This document shows positions 34,198-42,082 of a stretch of DNA of 64,000 bases, piece after piece. Location of the stretch: contig CADEDH010000011.1 of assembly GCA_902826025.1 (NCBI GenBank), positions 7,247-71,246 of the forward strand. The letters are read 5' to 3'. This stretch comes from an uncultured Actinomycetes bacterium (GTDB lineage Bacteria; Actinomycetota; Acidimicrobiia; Acidimicrobiales; SZUA-35). The notes under the pieces are model-generated. The model ran no database searches, was not told the origin of the DNA, and worked only from the letters and a program-made list of their open reading frames with translations. The translations under genes and the position numbers were made by a program. The stretch's first letter is position 1. The number at the start of each line of letters is the position of its first letter.

Positions 34198-34244
34198 GAA
34201 CTCTGACCTCCGGTACCGCTTCGGCGCCTCCCGTGTCAGAGTTC
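34198..34244 (-). repeat. dispersed palindromic element, copy B
   Basis: On the minus strand it reads GAACTCTGACACG - 12 nt - GCGGTACC - 3 nt - GGTCAGAGTTC. The outer arms GAACTCTGAC/GTCAGAGTTC are a perfect 10-bp inverted repeat. It matches copy A at 20274 block by block, and lies between divergent genes. Confidence 0.75.
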
Positions 34245-34269
34245 CGGGGGGCGGGCACACTCTGTCGCC

Positions 34270-35649
34270 ATGGATGGAACGACGGCCCGAGCCGACCTCG
34301 TAGTGCGCGACACCCTGCTGGTGGCGACGATGGACGACCAGCGGCGGGAGATCCCGGGCGGCTGGGTGGCGGTGACCGGTGGGTTCGTGACCGGGGTGGG
34401 CGGCGCCAGCGACCCGGTGCCGGAGGCCGACCGGGTGCTGTCGGCCCCGGGCTGCCTGATCACGCCGGGGTTCGTCAACACCCACCACCACATGTTCCAG
34501 AACCTGACCCGGGCCTACCAGCCGATGACCACCGCCCCCCTGTTCGGCTGGCTCCAGACGCTGTACCCGAAATGGCGCTACATCGACGAGGAGGCGGCCT
34601 ACCTGGCGGCGTGGGTGGGGCTGGCCGAGCTGGCCCTGAACGGGTGCACCACCTCGACCGACCACCACTACCTCCACCCCCGGGGGGCCGGCGACCTGCT
34701 CACCGCCACCATCACCGCTGCCGGCGAGCTGGGCATGCGGTTCCACCCCACCCACGGGTCGATGAGCCTGTCGGAGAAGGACGGCGGCCTCCCGCCCGAC
34801 AGCGTGGTGCAGGACGACGACGAGATCATGGCCGAGAGCGAGCGCCTGGTGGCCCTCCACCACAACCCCGACCGGGGGGCCATGGTGCGCATCGCCCTCG
34901 CCCCCTGCTCCCCGTTCACCGTGAGCCCGGAGCTGATGGTGCGGGCGGCCGAGCTGGCCGAGCGGCTCGACGTGCGCCTCCACACCCACCTGGCCGAGAA
35001 CGCCGAGGACGACGAGTTCTCCCTGCGGATGTTCGGCCGGCGCTGCGTCGACCAGTTCGCCGAGGTGGGCTGGCTGACCGACCGGTCCTGGGTGGCCCAT
35101 TGCGTGATGCCGAACCAGGACGAGGTGGTGCGCCTGGGGGCGGCCGGGGTGGGCGTGGCCCACTGCCCCAGCTCCAACATGATCCTGTCGTCCGGCATCG
35201 CCCCCATCACGGCCATGCGCCGGGCCGGGGTGCCGGTGGGCCTCGGGGTCGACGGGTCGTCGTCGGCCGATGCCGCCTCCCTGTGGCACGAAGCCCGGCT
35301 GGCCATGCTGCTGGGCAAGCTCAGCGCCGGAGCCGACGCCATGGGCGCCCGCGACGCCCTGGAGCTGGCCACCCGGGGCGGAGCCGCCTGCCTGGGCCGG
35401 CAGGGCGAGTTGGGCGAGCTGTCGGTGGGGGCGGTGGGCGACCTGGTGGCCTGGCGCCTGGAGGGCGTGACGTTCGCCGGGGCCATCTCCGACCCCGTCG
35501 AGGCCCTGTTGCGCTGCGGCCCGGTGTCGGCCCACCACACCGTGGTGGCCGGCCAGCTGGTGGTGGAGGGCGGCCGGCTCACCTCCGACCAGGTGGAAGA
35601 CCGCCTGGCCCGCCACCGGGTGGCGGCCGAGAGGATCCAGTCGGCCTGA
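34270..35649 (+). CDS. 8-oxoguanine deaminase-like amidohydrolase
   Basis: The 459-residue enzyme belongs to the amidohydrolase superfamily (Zn-dependent deaminases). Metal ligands are His72 and His74 in NTHHHMFQNLTR, then HTHLAENAEDDEF, HCVMPNQDEV and GVDGSSSADAASLW. The NTHHHMFQ and GVDGSSSAD stretches resemble bacterial 8-oxoguanine deaminases, which turn 8-oxoguanine into urate; related triazine or guanine deaminases are the main alternatives. The first residues are MDGTTARADLVVRDTLLVAT, with no signal peptide. No Shine-Dalgarno is visible. The downstream gene follows by 34 bp in the same direction. Confidence 0.78.
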   Translation: MDGTTARADLVVRDTLLVATMDDQRREIPGGWVAVTGGFVTGVGGASDPVPEADRVLSAPGCLITPGFVNTHHHMFQNLTRAYQPMTTAPLFGWLQTLYPKWRYIDEEAAYLAAWVGLAELALNGCTTSTDHHYLHPRGAGDLLTATITAAGELGMRFHPTHGSMSLSEKDGGLPPDSVVQDDDEIMAESERLVALHHNPDRGAMVRIALAPCSPFTVSPELMVRAAELAERLDVRLHTHLAENAEDDEFSLRMFGRRCVDQFAEVGWLTDRSWVAHCVMPNQDEVVRLGAAGVGVAHCPSSNMILSSGIAPITAMRRAGVPVGLGVDGSSSADAASLWHEARLAMLLGKLSAGADAMGARDALELATRGGAACLGRQGELGELSVGAVGDLVAWRLEGVTFAGAISDPVEALLRCGPVSAHHTVVAGQLVVEGGRLTSDQVEDRLARHRVAAERIQSA

Positions 35650-35683
35650 CGCCACTCGGAAGCGGGTGCTAAAGAGGTCGCCC

Positions 35684-37102
35684 ATGGATGATGAGTTCAC
35701 CCAGACCCTCGACACGGTGCTGCGCCGCAACGTCGCCGGAGTCGACCGGTTGCTGTCGGCCGAGCGGCTCTCGGGCGGCGCCAGCCAGGAGACCTACCGG
35801 CTCACGGTGGAGGTCGACGGCCAACCCCACCTGCTGGCCATGCGCCGGGCGGCCGGGGGCGAGACCGGTGTAGAGGTCGAGGGCCGGCCCGGCCTGGCCG
35901 TGGAGGCCCGCCTGTTCCAGGTGGCCCGGGCGGCAGGGGTGCCCGAGCCCGAGGTGTTCTACGTGCTGGAGCCCGACGACGGTCTGGGCGACGGGTTCGT
36001 GATGGAGTGGCTCGACGGCGAGACCCTGGGCGCCCGCATCCTGCGGGCCCCCGAGCTCGACGAGATCCGACCCCGCCTGGCCTACGAGGTGGGCAAGGTC
36101 CTGGCCCGCATCCACGCCATCGACCCGGTGGCCACCGGCCTCGCCCCCCACCTGGAGGTCCTGACCCCCGAGGGGTTCGTCGACCGTATGTGGACCCAGT
36201 ACCGGGAGATGGGCACGCCCCAACCGATGATCGACTACTCGGCCCGATGGCTGCTCGACCACCTGCCCGAGGCGGGCGAGCCCCGGCTCGTGCACAACGA
36301 CTTCCGCAACGGCAACATCATGGTGGCCCCCGACGGGGTGAAGGCGGTGCTCGACTGGGAGGTCTGTCACCTGGGCGACCCCATGCGGGACCTGGGCTGG
36401 ATCTGCACCAACTCCTGGCGCTTCGGGCGCCGGGACCTGCCGGTGGGCGGCTTCGGCTCCTACGACGACCTCTTCGCCGGCTACGAGGAGGTGTCGGGCC
36501 AGCCGGTGGACCGGAGCCGGGTGACGTTCTGGGAGGTGTTCGGCTCCTACTGGTGGGCCATCGGCTGCCTGAAGATGGGCGACCACTACCGCCACGGGCC
36601 CGACCCCACGGTGGAACGGCCGGGGATCGCCCGGCGGTCGTCGGAGTGCCAGGTCGACTGCGTGAACCTGCTCATCCCGGGCCCGGTGGAGCTGGTGGAG
36701 GCGGGGCTGCCAGCCACGTCGACCGATCTGCCGGGCACCGACGAGCTGCTGATCAGCGTGCGCGACTTCCTGCGGACCGACGTGATGAGGGCCACCGAGG
36801 GCCGCACCAGCTTCATGGCCCGGGTGGCATCGAACTCGCTCGACATCGTGCTGCGGGAACTCACTCTGGGCCCGGCCCACCGGGCCGGTGAGCTGGCCCG
36901 TCTGCGGGACCTGGTGGGCGGCGAGCCCGGGGCCGACTCCGACGATGCGCTCTCACTCCGGCGGGCTCTGTGCGACGCGCTGTACGAGGGCCGGATGCCG
37001 TTGGACCGGGCCGACGTGATCCACCACCTGCGCACCACGGTCGTCAACCAGGTCGGCATCGACCAGCCCGTCTACTCCGGCTACCAGGCCGCCATCACCT
37101 GA
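35684..37102 (+). CDS. APH-family phosphotransferase fused to DUF6285
   Basis: The 472-residue protein has an N-terminal aminoglycoside-phosphotransferase-like kinase (about 1-330) and a C-terminal helical domain matching DUF6285 (about 340-465: LLISVRDFLRTDVM ... RVASNSLDIVLREL). The kinase part has RLSGGASQETYRL, VMEWLDGETLGARIL, Brenner-type loop LVHNDFRNGNIMV and VLDWEVCHLGDPMRDLGW. Such APH proteins are usually linked with acyl-CoA metabolism (ACAD10/11-like) rather than drug resistance. In most genomes DUF6285 is a separate gene next to the kinase, so this is a fusion. The ATG at 35684 has AAGAGG upstream. Confidence 0.85.
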   Translation: MDDEFTQTLDTVLRRNVAGVDRLLSAERLSGGASQETYRLTVEVDGQPHLLAMRRAAGGETGVEVEGRPGLAVEARLFQVARAAGVPEPEVFYVLEPDDGLGDGFVMEWLDGETLGARILRAPELDEIRPRLAYEVGKVLARIHAIDPVATGLAPHLEVLTPEGFVDRMWTQYREMGTPQPMIDYSARWLLDHLPEAGEPRLVHNDFRNGNIMVAPDGVKAVLDWEVCHLGDPMRDLGWICTNSWRFGRRDLPVGGFGSYDDLFAGYEEVSGQPVDRSRVTFWEVFGSYWWAIGCLKMGDHYRHGPDPTVERPGIARRSSECQVDCVNLLIPGPVELVEAGLPATSTDLPGTDELLISVRDFLRTDVMRATEGRTSFMARVASNSLDIVLRELTLGPAHRAGELARLRDLVGGEPGADSDDALSLRRALCDALYEGRMPLDRADVIHHLRTTVVNQVGIDQPVYSGYQAAIT

Positions 37103-37113
37103 TCCCGTCCCGA

Positions 37114-37159
37114 ATCTCGGTGCGCTGCGAACCGCTGGCGGCGGCCTGTGCACCGAGAT
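37114..37159. repeat. hairpin between convergent genes
   Basis: ATCTCGGTGC (37114-37123) and GCACCGAGAT (37150-37159) are perfect 10-bp arms around 26 nt. They lie between the APH and asparaginase stops. No T-run follows. ATCTCGGTGC also occurs at 53820, at the head of the 53.8-kb repeat array. Confidence 0.7.
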
Positions 37160-37188
37160 CGAGGCCGGCGGGCGGCGGGCGGGACCCG

Positions 37189-38196
37189 TCAGGCGGCGGC
37201 CAGGCGGGCGGCGACGGGGGAGTTGATCACCACCCGGACCTCGCCGGAGACGTCGCCCGCCTTGTTGCGGACCTCGACCGGGCCGTCGAGGGCGGGGAGC
37301 ACGTCGAGGTGGCGGAGCAGGGCCTTGATCCCGGCTTGCGACGCCCTCGACGCCCCGTCGGCCGCCTTGAGGGCGATGCCGAGGCCGCGGGCCGGCAGAG
37401 CGGCCATGAACATGCCCTCGGCCCCGGTCTTGATCACCACCGGTTCGGTGGCGGCCCGCTCGACGTGCATCTCGGTGCGACCGGTGCCGGCCACCCAGAA
37501 CGACAGCTGGGCCGCCTCCACAATCGGCACGGTGGCGGCGGCCAGGTCGTCGGGCAGGTGCACCGGATCCACCAGCCGGGCCATGGCGAAAGCGAGCCGC
37601 TCGATGGGCAGGGCGAACACCGGGATACCACAACCGTCGATCCCCGACGGGACAGCCGACAGGTCGAGCCCGGTCATGGCCTCCACCGCCCCCGTCACCC
37701 GATCCTGCACTGGCGAGGCCCGCTTGATGTAGCCGGCGGTGGGATAGCCGAGGTGCATGGCCAGCGTCAGGAACCCGGTGTGCTTGCCCGAACAGCAGTT
37801 GAGCACCGGCCGCTTGACCCCCTCGGTTTCGAAGAAGTGGCGGCGGGCGGCCCGGCCCAGGGGGCGGTCGGGGCCACACTCCAGGTCGTCTTCGCTGAGG
37901 CCGAGCCGGTGCAGCCAGGCCAGCACCCGTGCCACATGCTCAGGCTCGCCCGAGTGGCTGGCGCAGGCCAGGGCCAGCTCCCGGGACCCCAACCCGTAGG
38001 CCTCCGCCGCCCCGGTGGCGGTGAGCGGGAGGGCCTGGATCGACTTGATGGCCGAGCGGGCGATCGTGGGGCGGCGGCGGTCGCCCCAGGCCTGCACCGT
38101 GCCGTCGCGATCAGCGATCACGGCATGGACGGTGTGCACGCTCTCGACGGCCCCGCCTCTGACGATCTCGATGGTGAACGACCCGTCTACGGTCAC
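37189..38196 (-). CDS. asparaginase (L-asparaginase II family)
   Basis: A 335-residue protein of the thermolabile asparaginase II family found in Rhizobium etli and actinobacteria. It hydrolyses Asn to Asp and ammonia. Marks are IARSAIKSIQALPL (the Ser-x-x-Lys pair), ACASHSGEPEHV, LNCCSGKHTGFL and SGIDGCGIPVFALP. These Ser, Lys and Cys residues form the active site and the metal-binding Cys pair. No signal peptide is present. Start is GTG 38196 with GGAAGGA upstream; a longer ATG form from 38259 adds 21 basic residues without a ribosome site. Confidence 0.9.
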   Translation of the reverse strand: MTVDGSFTIEIVRGGAVESVHTVHAVIADRDGTVQAWGDRRRPTIARSAIKSIQALPLTATGAAEAYGLGSRELALACASHSGEPEHVARVLAWLHRLGLSEDDLECGPDRPLGRAARRHFFETEGVKRPVLNCCSGKHTGFLTLAMHLGYPTAGYIKRASPVQDRVTGAVEAMTGLDLSAVPSGIDGCGIPVFALPIERLAFAMARLVDPVHLPDDLAAATVPIVEAAQLSFWVAGTGRTEMHVERAATEPVVIKTGAEGMFMAALPARGLGIALKAADGASRASQAGIKALLRHLDVLPALDGPVEVRNKAGDVSGEVRVVINSPVAARLAAA

Positions 38197-38442
38197 GGGG
38201 CCGATTCCTTCCGTGCGTTTCGCACCGGCTCGCAGCGACACGGGCCGGTGGTGTCCCACTGGTTCTCGGCCGGAACACGCCCCGACCTGAGCGCCGATGG
38301 TTCACCGTGATGGCCAACGTTAGGCAAACTGGGTCAAACAACCCAAACCGGGCCGCGGCACCGGGGGCGGGCCTGGGGCGGCTGTCACAGGGGTGAGGTA
38401 TCGTCCGTGGCAGTCAATCGACCCCCAGGGAGTGAGCGAATC

Positions 38443-39285
38443 ATGCGCTTCGGCAACCTCGACGGCCGTGCGGTCCTGATCACCGACGGTGGCGCCATCG
38501 ACGTCCACACCGCCTCCGACGGCCGGTTCGGGCCGTCGCCCGCCGAATGCTACGAGCAGTGGGCCGACCTGCGGGCCTGGGCCGGCACGGCCGCCGCCTC
38601 AGGTGCCGCCGCCGCGTTCGACCCGGCCCGGCTGGGCGCCCCCTCCCCCAATCCCCGTCAGTCGATCGGGATCGGCCTCAACTACGCCAAGCACGCCGCC
38701 GAGGGCGGCATCCCGGTGCCCGAGTGGCCGACCACGTTCACCAAGTTCCCGTCATGCCTGGGCGGCCCCAACGACCCGGTGGCGCTCCCCTCGGCCGGGG
38801 TCGACTGGGAGGTGGAGCTGGTGGTGGTCATCGGCGTCACCGCCCACAAGGTGGGCCGGGCCGACGGCTGGGCCCACGTGGCCGGCCTCACCATCGGCCA
38901 GGACCTGTCGGAACGCAAGGTGCAGATGCGGCCCCCGGTGCCCCAGTTCAACCTGGGCAAGTCGTTCCCCGGCTTCGGCCCCACCGGCCCCTGGCTGGTC
39001 ACGCCCGACGAGCTGGCCAACCCCGACGACCTGGCGCTGTCGTGCACGGTGAACGGCGAGACCATGCAGGACAGCCGCACCAGCGACCTGATCTTCTCCG
39101 TGCCGGTCCTGATCGAGGAGCTGTCGGGGATCATCACCCTCCTCCCGGGCGACGTGATCTTCACCGGCACCCCCGAGGGCGTGGGCATGGCCCGCAAGCC
39201 GCCCCGGTTCCTGGCCCCGGGAGACGAGATCGTGTCGACCATCGAGGGCATCGGCTCGATGACCACCCGCCTGGTGGCCGGCTGA
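38443..39285 (+). CDS. fumarylacetoacetate hydrolase (FAH) family protein
   Basis: A 280-residue enzyme of the FAH superfamily, which hydrolyses or decarboxylates beta-diketo acids in aromatic degradation. Marks are SIGIGLNYAKHAAEGG, VDWEVELVVVIG (metal-binding Glu pair), GLTIGQDLSERKVQM and GDVIFTGTPEGVGMARKPPRFL. Start is ATG 38443, with AGGGAG 10 nt upstream; an in-frame GTG at 38407 is the alternative. It sits 4 nt before the Rieske gene, so both form an operon that probably processes ring-derived intermediates. Confidence 0.88.
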   Translation: MRFGNLDGRAVLITDGGAIDVHTASDGRFGPSPAECYEQWADLRAWAGTAAASGAAAAFDPARLGAPSPNPRQSIGIGLNYAKHAAEGGIPVPEWPTTFTKFPSCLGGPNDPVALPSAGVDWEVELVVVIGVTAHKVGRADGWAHVAGLTIGQDLSERKVQMRPPVPQFNLGKSFPGFGPTGPWLVTPDELANPDDLALSCTVNGETMQDSRTSDLIFSVPVLIEELSGIITLLPGDVIFTGTPEGVGMARKPPRFLAPGDEIVSTIEGIGSMTTRLVAG

Positions 39286-39289
39286 CGCC

Positions 39290-40615
39290 ATGGACACCGA
39301 GGAGAACCGCCTGCTCACCGAATGCGGGCCGGGTACCGCCGGGGGCCGGGTCCTGCGCTCGTACTGGCAACCGGCGGCGCTCACCGAGGAACTCGGCCCC
39401 GAGGTGGTGGGCGATCGGCCGGTGGTGCCGGTGACCCTGCTGGGCGAGGAACTGGTGCTGTTCCGCGATCAGCTGGGCCAGATCGGCCTGGTGTCGCGGT
39501 GGTGCCCCCATCGGGGGGTCGACATGGCCTTCGGCCGCCGGGAGGACGGCGGCCTGCGCTGCCCGTTCCACGGTTGGCTGTTCGACGTGGAGGGCAACTG
39601 CCTGGAGACCCCGGCCGAGCCGGCTGAGTCCACGTTCCACACTCGGGTGCGGATCGGCTGCTACCCGGTGGTGGAGCGCAACGGGATCATCTGGGCCTGG
39701 CTGGGTGGGGGCGAGCCGCCGCCGCTACCCGGGCTCGACTGCTTCGTCGCCCCCGCCACCCACGTGTTCGCCTTCAAGGGGATGTGGGCCAGCAACTGGC
39801 TCCAGGCCCATGAGGTGGGGATCGACCCGGCCCACGCTGCCTTCCTCCACCGCTTCTTCCCGCCGCCGGGCGAAGCCAGCGAGCTGACCTACGGCCTGCA
39901 GTTCCGGGCCATGGTGGCCGACACCGGCATCCCGGTGGTGAAGCTGATGCGGGAAGTGCCAGCGGCCGCGATCACAGCCGAACCCACCGCCTTCGGGTTC
40001 CGGCTCCGGGCCCTGCGCAACTACCACGGCCAGTTCACCCACGTGCGGGTGTCGAACTGCATCTTCCCCAACGCCATCGCCATCGCCATGAGCCCCACGA
40101 TGACGATCATGCAGTGGCACGTCCCGATCGACGACGTCAGCTGCTACTGGTACTCGATGTTCGTCAGCTACACCGACCCGGTCGACGCCGCCACCCTGCG
40201 GGCCCAGCGGATCGGACAGGTGGAGCTGCCCCGCTACTCGCCCCGCACCGGGGCCCACAACCAGTGGGGGTTCAACGCCGAGGAGCAGGTCACCGCCACC
40301 TACACCGGCATGGGCACCGACATCAACGTGCACGACCAGTGGGCGGTGGAGTCGCCGGGGCCGATCTACGACCGGACCCACGAGCACCTCTCCCCGGCCG
40401 ACGTCGGCATCCGCACCCACCGGAGGCTCTTCCTGGCCGCCCTCCGGGACCCGTCGCCCACCACGCTGATCGGATCGACCGACCCGGCGGCCCTCACCGG
40501 GCCCGCCGCCATCGACGCCGCCACCACCGGCGACGACTTCGACGATGCCTGGCGCCGGGCCGAAGGAGTCCGCCGCCAGGCCAGCTCCTGGGCCCCGCCG
40601 GCGATCACCGACTGA
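39290..40615 (+). CDS. Rieske non-heme iron oxygenase, large subunit
   Basis: A 441-residue aromatic ring-hydroxylating oxygenase of the phthalate-dioxygenase-like group, with a [2Fe-2S] Rieske centre and a mononuclear iron. The Rieske ligands are Cys72-x-His74 (WCPHRG) and Cys91-x-x-His94 (CPFHGW). The iron ligands are His182 and His187 in IDPAHAAFLHRFF. No reductase or ferredoxin gene is nearby, so electrons must come from a partner elsewhere. It is placed between a FAH hydrolase (4-nt gap) and a glutamine synthetase-like gene (26-nt gap). The substrate is unknown. Confidence 0.9.
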   Translation: MDTEENRLLTECGPGTAGGRVLRSYWQPAALTEELGPEVVGDRPVVPVTLLGEELVLFRDQLGQIGLVSRWCPHRGVDMAFGRREDGGLRCPFHGWLFDVEGNCLETPAEPAESTFHTRVRIGCYPVVERNGIIWAWLGGGEPPPLPGLDCFVAPATHVFAFKGMWASNWLQAHEVGIDPAHAAFLHRFFPPPGEASELTYGLQFRAMVADTGIPVVKLMREVPAAAITAEPTAFGFRLRALRNYHGQFTHVRVSNCIFPNAIAIAMSPTMTIMQWHVPIDDVSCYWYSMFVSYTDPVDAATLRAQRIGQVELPRYSPRTGAHNQWGFNAEEQVTATYTGMGTDINVHDQWAVESPGPIYDRTHEHLSPADVGIRTHRRLFLAALRDPSPTTLIGSTDPAALTGPAAIDAATTGDDFDDAWRRAEGVRRQASSWAPPAITD

Positions 40616-40641
40616 CCATCGTGGCGTCTTCCTCTCTCACT

Positions 40642-42018
40642 ATGCCCGACGCCGACACCGTGCTGGCCGACGCTGCCGGGCGCGGGATCCAGACCGTTCG
40701 CGTGTCCTGCGTCGACCAGCACGGCCTGCTGCGGACGAAGACCGTCGACGCCACCCGACTGGCTTCGGTGCTGGAGGCCGGGATAGGGCTGCCCGGGTCG
40801 CTGCTGGCCAAGGACACGGCCAACAACTACGCCGTGCCCCTGTGGAGCCCGTCGGGGCTGCCCACCCTCGACGCCCTGCTCGGAGCGCAGGACATGATCA
40901 TGGTGCCCGACCCCACCACCTGGCGGGTCCTGCCGTGGGCCGAGCGCACCGGCTGGCTCCTGTGCGATCTGTATCACGTGGGCCCAGGGGGCGGGGCCGG
41001 AGAGCCGATCGCCCTGTCCACCCGGGGGCTGTGCCGGCGGGCAGCGGCCGCTCTGGGCCAGCGGGGGTTCCGCCTACGGGCCGGGCTCGAGCTGGAGCTC
41101 CACCTGTTCGATGCCGCCACCGGAGCGCCCATCCATCCCGGCTGGGAGCTGCTGGGCGGCCGCCATGCCGAGTCGATCCACGAGCAGGTCGAGCCGATCC
41201 GGGCCGGGTTGGCCGCCCTGGGCCTGCCGCCTCGATCGGTGGAGGTGGAGTTGGGCCCGGGTCAGGTGGAGCTGAGCTTCGAGGCCGACGACGCCCTGGC
41301 CACCGCCGATCAGGCCATGGTGGTTCGCCACGCCGTGGCTACACTGGCCGAGCGGGCCGGGATGCGGGCCACGTTCCTGTGCCGCCCCTCGGCCGGTGCC
41401 TTCCCCAGCGGCTGGCACCTCCACCAGTCGCTGGTCGACGGGCACGGCAACAATGCCTTCGCCACGGAGAGTGCCGGCGCCGACCGTGTGGACACACCGG
41501 CTCTGTCGGCCGCGGGCCGGCACTGGGTGGGCGGGCTACTGGCCCACGCCGCCGCCTCGTGTGTGCTGACCACCCCCACCGTCAACGGCTACAAGCGGTA
41601 CCGGCCCAACTCCGTGGCCCCCGACCGGATCGCCTGGAGCCCCCAACACCGGGGGGCGATGGTCCGCCTGCTGGGCGGGGGAGCCGATCCCGCCACCCAT
41701 GTGGAGAACCGGGTGGGCGATCCGGCGGCCAACCCCTACCTGTACCTGGCCTCCCAGCTCGTGTCGGGCCTCGACGGCCTGGCCACCCAGACCGAGCCGC
41801 CGGCCCCCACCCCGTCGCCCTACGCCCCCGACGCCGGCCCGCTCCTGCCCCGCAGCCTGGGCGAGGCCATCGACGCCTTCGCCCGCAGTGAGCTCTACCG
41901 CCGGTGCTGGGGCGACGAGGTGGTCGACTACCTCGTCACGATCAAGACCAGCGAGTGGCGCCGCTTCCAGACCGCTGTCACCGACTGGGAGCTGAAGGAA
42001 TACGGCTCGCTGTTCTGA
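40642..42018 (+). CDS. glutamine synthetase-like protein (gamma-glutamyl amide ligase)
   Basis: The 458-residue protein has the GS catalytic domain: GLELELHLFD (Glu metal ligands), VELGPGQVELSFEADDAL, FPSGWHLHQSLVDGHGNNAF, YKRYRPNSVAPDRIAWS and HVENRVGDPAANPYLYLASQLVSGLDGL. It belongs to the divergent GS-like group that ligates glutamate to amines such as putrescine, ethanolamine or aniline, rather than to classic GlnA; no adenylylation Tyr loop is evident. Position after a Rieske oxygenase recalls aniline-degradation clusters, in which a GS-like enzyme makes gamma-glutamylanilide for the dioxygenase. Start is ATG 40642; GTG 40621 is possible. Confidence 0.82.
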   Translation: MPDADTVLADAAGRGIQTVRVSCVDQHGLLRTKTVDATRLASVLEAGIGLPGSLLAKDTANNYAVPLWSPSGLPTLDALLGAQDMIMVPDPTTWRVLPWAERTGWLLCDLYHVGPGGGAGEPIALSTRGLCRRAAAALGQRGFRLRAGLELELHLFDAATGAPIHPGWELLGGRHAESIHEQVEPIRAGLAALGLPPRSVEVELGPGQVELSFEADDALATADQAMVVRHAVATLAERAGMRATFLCRPSAGAFPSGWHLHQSLVDGHGNNAFATESAGADRVDTPALSAAGRHWVGGLLAHAAASCVLTTPTVNGYKRYRPNSVAPDRIAWSPQHRGAMVRLLGGGADPATHVENRVGDPAANPYLYLASQLVSGLDGLATQTEPPAPTPSPYAPDAGPLLPRSLGEAIDAFARSELYRRCWGDEVVDYLVTIKTSEWRRFQTAVTDWELKEYGSLF

Positions 42019-42028
42019 GTCGACAGCC

Positions 42029-42054
42029 GGCCGGGCCCCTCGGGGGACCCGGCC
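42029..42054. terminator. GC-rich hairpin between convergent genes
   Basis: GGCCGGG (42029-42035) pairs with CCCGGCC (42048-42054), with CCCC/GGGG inside. No T-run follows. It stands between the glutamine synthetase-like and subtilase stops. Confidence 0.55.
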
Positions 42055-42082
42055 GAGACCGCTGTGCGGCGCGGCGGCGCCG

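Noticed and set aside
35666-35683. Alternative start six codons upstream of the APH-DUF6285 gene
   Set aside because: The ATG at 35684 has an AAGAGG site at good spacing; the upstream one has none.
38330-38345. TGGGT-CAAACA-ACCCA inverted repeat between asparaginase and FAH genes
   Set aside because: Arms of five bases are short enough to occur by chance and no promoter element lines up with it.
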